Positions 61,693-64,000 of a stretch of 64,000 bases of DNA are shown here, piece after piece; position 1 is the first letter of the stretch; every line of letters starts with the position of its first letter. The DNA comes from Clostridiales bacterium (GTDB taxonomy: Bacteria; Bacillota; Clostridia; Lachnospirales; Lachnospiraceae). The DNA is taken from positions 90,978-154,977 of the forward strand of contig JAQXKO010000012.1 in the NCBI GenBank assembly GCA_029010495.1. The letters are read 5' to 3'. The notes beneath the pieces were generated by a model that saw only the letters and a program-made list of their open reading frames with translations, made no database searches and was not told where the DNA came from. A program made the position numbers and the translations under genes.

Positions 61693-62982
61693 ATGGATTT
61701 TAGTAAAGATATTATTAGGTTTTGTTCAAATGAAAAGAACGGTATAACAGTGATTGAAGAGAGCACAGGGCATATAGTATATGCGGACGAGTTTTTTACT
61801 AAAAAATACGGTGAGCAGCTTGTCGGCAAATGTGCAGAGGACGTTTATATTTTTATTGAAGAATGTCCAAGCCTTGTTTTAGATGAACCGGCGACAGAGT
61901 GGGAGCATATTGATATTGAAACAAAAAAGTACTACAATTATAATTCTGCAAAGTTTAAAAAGGATGATAAAATTTATATTATCCATCAGGCAACAGATAT
62001 TACTGAATATATGAGCCTGAATCGTGATATTACAAAGTATATGTCATTCTTTAAGAAATTGTCATCCTTCCAGTCTGCAATTCTTGAGAAACTGACTAAT
62101 TCCTATATGGAACTGCTTCCGATGTTAATAGATTATTTTAAATCAGGAAAGTCATATTTCTTTATTGAACGCAATAATTATCTGGAAATCGCCGGTTATA
62201 CAAGGGCAGGGGCGATATATACAAGCGATGTGATTGCCATGAGCGATAGCAACGCGGCTGTATTTGAAACCGAAACAGAGGATGTTGATTTACATAAGTT
62301 TGGAAACGGAATTTCAAAGGTACTTGACGCTGCAAACGATAAATCTGCTTATTGCATGTTATGTAACGGGAATGTGTCCGGTCAGAGATTTGCCATTTAC
62401 CTACAGGTTAAGGCTGGTATTGACAGAGCTTCCATGAAGGAAAAGGCACTTGTCAGCGTAATTCAGTTATATGTTGAAAATGCGTTGATGAGGGAGAAGC
62501 TTATATATGAAAAAGAGCATGACCACCTTACCGGCTTATATAATAAGGGCAAATATCTTGACAGAATTAAATCGGAATATCTGTCGTTGGATTCTATAGC
62601 AATTTATAATTTTGACGTTAATAATCTGAAGAAGATGAATGACCAGTTTGGTCATGAGGCCGGCGACAGGCTGATTATCAAGGCGGCAGACAGTATTCGT
62701 GCGGTTACCAGTCATACTGTACACGGATATCGAATGGGTGGAGATGAATTCCTGATGGTTGCATGTAATATTACTAAGGATGAGGCTGACAATATTAAAA
62801 AGCGTTGGGAATCAGAGCTTGCAAGACTCAATACCATTGATGACAATATAAATTGTGTAATTGCGCTCGGTATGGTCTATGCTGAGGCTGAATATGACTT
62901 GTCAAAGCTTCTTACTGAGGCGGATGCATTAATGTATGAGGATAAAAAGTCAAAAAAGAAACCGGGTGAAGAAATCAGATAG
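61693..62982 (+). CDS. PAS-GGDEF diguanylate cyclase
   Basis: A 429-residue cytoplasmic protein. Residues 10-115 look like a PAS domain (ITVIEESTGHIVYADEFFTKKYG, ending TDITEYM). A middle region (120-265) is GAF-like or helical, followed by a GGDEF domain (from 275) with HDHLTGLYNKGKYLDRI and an intact YRMGGDEFLMV site, so c-di-GMP synthesis is expected. It is the last gene of the operon, 12 nt after the STAS gene, and suggests that the switch is coupled to c-di-GMP. No strong terminator follows; only a weak CGCC/GGCG hairpin is seen at 62994-63007. Confidence 0.92.
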   Translation: MDFSKDIIRFCSNEKNGITVIEESTGHIVYADEFFTKKYGEQLVGKCAEDVYIFIEECPSLVLDEPATEWEHIDIETKKYYNYNSAKFKKDDKIYIIHQATDITEYMSLNRDITKYMSFFKKLSSFQSAILEKLTNSYMELLPMLIDYFKSGKSYFFIERNNYLEIAGYTRAGAIYTSDVIAMSDSNAAVFETETEDVDLHKFGNGISKVLDAANDKSAYCMLCNGNVSGQRFAIYLQVKAGIDRASMKEKALVSVIQLYVENALMREKLIYEKEHDHLTGLYNKGKYLDRIKSEYLSLDSIAIYNFDVNNLKKMNDQFGHEAGDRLIIKAADSIRAVTSHTVHGYRMGGDEFLMVACNITKDEADNIKKRWESELARLNTIDDNINCVIALGMVYAEAEYDLSKLLTEADALMYEDKKSKKKPGEEIR

Positions 62983-63152
62983 TGTACCTAAAACGCCATA
63001 AACGGCGGAACATAAAATAACAAATTTTAAATTCTTATTTTATTGATTGTTGTAACAAGTAAATAACACTTATATCTAGACTTGGTCTGGGAAAATAAAA
63101 GAAAAATTTGAAGTTTACGGAGTTGCTGAAACACAAAGGGAGACGGAAAAAT

Positions 63153-63470
63153 ATGATTGAACAAGTTTTTAAATTAACACAAGGAAATGAAAAAACAGTT
63201 GAAAAGGTAATTATTGATGAAAATATACACTATATGCATATGATCTTGAATAAGGGTGAATGTCTGCCAGAGCATTTTTCAAATGCAAAAAATGTGTATA
63301 TTACAGTTGTTCGCGGAACATTATCAGCGACTTTGAATGAACAGGAAACACATGAATATCAGGCAGGAACAGTATTAAAAGTTCCATTCCACACAAAAAT
63401 GAACTTAAAATATGTTTCTGAAGACACGCTGGAGTTTATTGTTGTTAAAGCACCGGCGCCAAACTGCTAA
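63153..63470 (+). CDS. Small cupin-fold protein
   Basis: A 105-residue protein with a predicted single cupin barrel: KNVYITVVRGTLSATLNEQE and YQAGTVLKVPFHTKMNLKYVS match the two cupin motifs, but some metal-binding His residues are missing, so metal binding is uncertain. GGGAG at 63138-63142 precedes ATG 63153. Such stand-alone cupins are often small-molecule-binding or of unknown function. It is separated from the signalling operon by 170 nt. Confidence 0.7.
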   Translation: MIEQVFKLTQGNEKTVEKVIIDENIHYMHMILNKGECLPEHFSNAKNVYITVVRGTLSATLNEQETHEYQAGTVLKVPFHTKMNLKYVSEDTLEFIVVKAPAPNC

Positions 63471-63502
63471 ATTCCAATTTATCGAGCAAAATCATTCCTT
63501 GA

Positions 63503-63559
63503 ACGATACAAAATCCGCCACTTCTGTCTTTGTGGGGCAGAGGATGGCGGATTTATCGT
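63503..63559. repeat. Large inverted repeat after the cupin gene
   Basis: AAATCCGCCA (63511-63520) and TGGCGGATTT (63545-63554) form a perfect 10-bp stem. It extends inward as CTTCTG/CAGAGG and outward, past a 3-nt bulge, as ACGATA/TATCGT-like arms. It lacks a clear T-tract on the plus strand; on the minus strand it ends TTTTG. It could terminate in both directions or be a structured RNA. Confidence 0.5.
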
Positions 63560-63641
63560 TTATAAAAGAAAAAACGCCCTCACAATCGCCGAAATGAGCG
63601 GTAAAAGGGCAAAAACAAGGCATTTTCCGTATATAAAGCAA

Positions 63642-63676
63642 GATTCCATAGCCGAAAGTGTATCGACTATGGAATC
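63642..63676 (-). terminator. Probable terminator of the tRNA-fMet transcript
   Basis: On the minus strand GATTCCATAG / CTATGGAATC form a 10-bp stem 5 nt past the tRNA 3' end, with TTGCTTTAT after it. The T-tract is weak. Confidence 0.5.
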
Positions 63677-63680
63677 ATTA

Positions 63681-63757
<77 letters not shown>

Positions 63758-63790
63758 ATATATAAGCACTTCATTTTCGAGCGCCTATAT

Positions 63791-63819
63791 AGTATACTAC
63801 ATATACATTGAAATGTCAA
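63791..63819 (-). promoter_or_regulatory. Promoter of tRNA-fMet
   Basis: On the minus strand TTGACA (63819-63814), 17-bp spacer, TATACT (63796-63791), 33 nt upstream of the tRNA. Confidence 0.85.
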
Positions 63820-63885
63820 CCCTAAATTTTCATAAAACCGAACTTTTTTATAATTGCAAAGCAAACTTTTTGCAAATGCTGCAGT

Positions 63886-64000
63886 TTATGCACGGTTTTC
63901 GATGATAATTGTCGTAATCGAATCATTTTCAAGCTTAATGTCCGCAGCATAGTTGTCAAGCCGCAGGGTGCATTTTTTATCCTTGCCGTAATTTTGCATA
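63886..64000 (-). CDS. C-terminal end of a gene running off the window
   Basis: On the minus strand a frame enters at the right edge and ends at TAA (63888-63886), giving 37 residues from an in-edge ATG that is probably internal. The sequence LRLDNYAADIKLENDSITTIIIEN has the alternating beta pattern of the C-terminal domain of some glycoside hydrolases (for example GH30-type), but the fragment is too short to assign. The tRNA-fMet gene follows it in the same direction. Confidence 0.5.
   Translation of the reverse strand, partial: MQNYGKDKKCTLRLDNYAADIKLENDSITTIIIENRA

Noticed and set aside
53053..62982. Anti-phage defence island or CBASS-like system
   Set aside because: Cyclic nucleotide genes can mark CBASS, but the cyclase here is a class III adenylate cyclase with CHASE2, and there is no CD-NTase, effector nuclease, transmembrane killer or ubiquitin-like gene. 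The partner-switch genes fit signalling better.

Overview
The window is a contiguous piece of the chromosome of an AT-rich Gram-positive anaerobe, most likely a gut Lachnospiraceae (Clostridia). The grounds are: ftsZ directly after ftsQ/divIB with no ftsA between; a dgt-dnaG-rpoD-trmK block; cdaA-cdaR; an Hrb/reverse-rubrerythrin/flavodiiron oxygen-defence cluster; an FHA-SEDS fusion; a choloylglycine hydrolase; and strong GGAGG ribosome binding sites with several TTG/GTG starts. Genus cannot be fixed from the sequence. There is no prophage, IS element, CRISPR array or rRNA operon.

Layout. 1-2.2 kb: end of ftsQ, then ftsZ. 2.2-9.2 kb: Y-family polymerase with a YolD-like partner, Tex, an O-antigen-ligase-type membrane protein and an FAD oxidoreductase, closely packed. 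9.2-14.7 kb: a small membrane protein, carB without carA, and a purine permease. 14.8-16.3 kb: AlkD-like glycosylase and a HAD phosphatase with a cysteine-rich CPCC tail. 16.5-21.7 kb: two membrane proteins, the c-di-AMP synthase cdaA, its regulator cdaR, and a ClpX-type ATPase. 21.8-27.0 kb: a small membrane protein, a subtilisin-like protease, two PLP aminotransferases and queH. 27.0-30.3 kb, minus strand: an FHA-SEDS glycan polymerase with its transpeptidase. 30.6-37.5 kb: dgt, dnaG, rpoD, trmK, a nucleoside kinase and the RNase P RNA. 38.1-41.9 kb: a SleB-type hydrolase behind a WalR-like box, an MBL hydrolase, an NlpC/P60 lipoprotein and surE. 42.0-52.7 kb: a LacI-like-sensor diguanylate cyclase, the oxygen/peroxide cluster, a UvrA paralogue, a bile-salt-hydrolase family enzyme and an EAL phosphodiesterase. 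53.0-63.0 kb: a nine-gene signalling operon. 63.1-64 kb: a cupin, initiator tRNA-Met (minus) and the end of a minus-strand gene leaving the window.

The most striking part is the 53.0-63.0 kb operon. It encodes a polytopic membrane protein, a secreted repeat protein, a membrane-anchored FecR protein, a cNMP-binding-domain/SpoIIE-type phosphatase, a CHASE2 class III adenylate cyclase, a TIM-barrel enzyme, an RsbW-like kinase/anti-sigma protein, an RsbV-like STAS protein and a PAS-GGDEF diguanylate cyclase. The residues needed for cyclase catalysis and cNMP binding are present. The simplest model is that an envelope signal is sensed through FecR/CHASE2, cAMP is made, the cNMP-gated phosphatase is controlled, and STAS/anti-sigma partner switching follows, with c-di-GMP as a further output. 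cAMP circuits are uncommon in Clostridia. No sigma factor is encoded next to it, so the final target is unknown. The window also carries a c-di-AMP synthase and three c-di-GMP proteins, so three nucleotide second-messenger systems lie within 47 kb.
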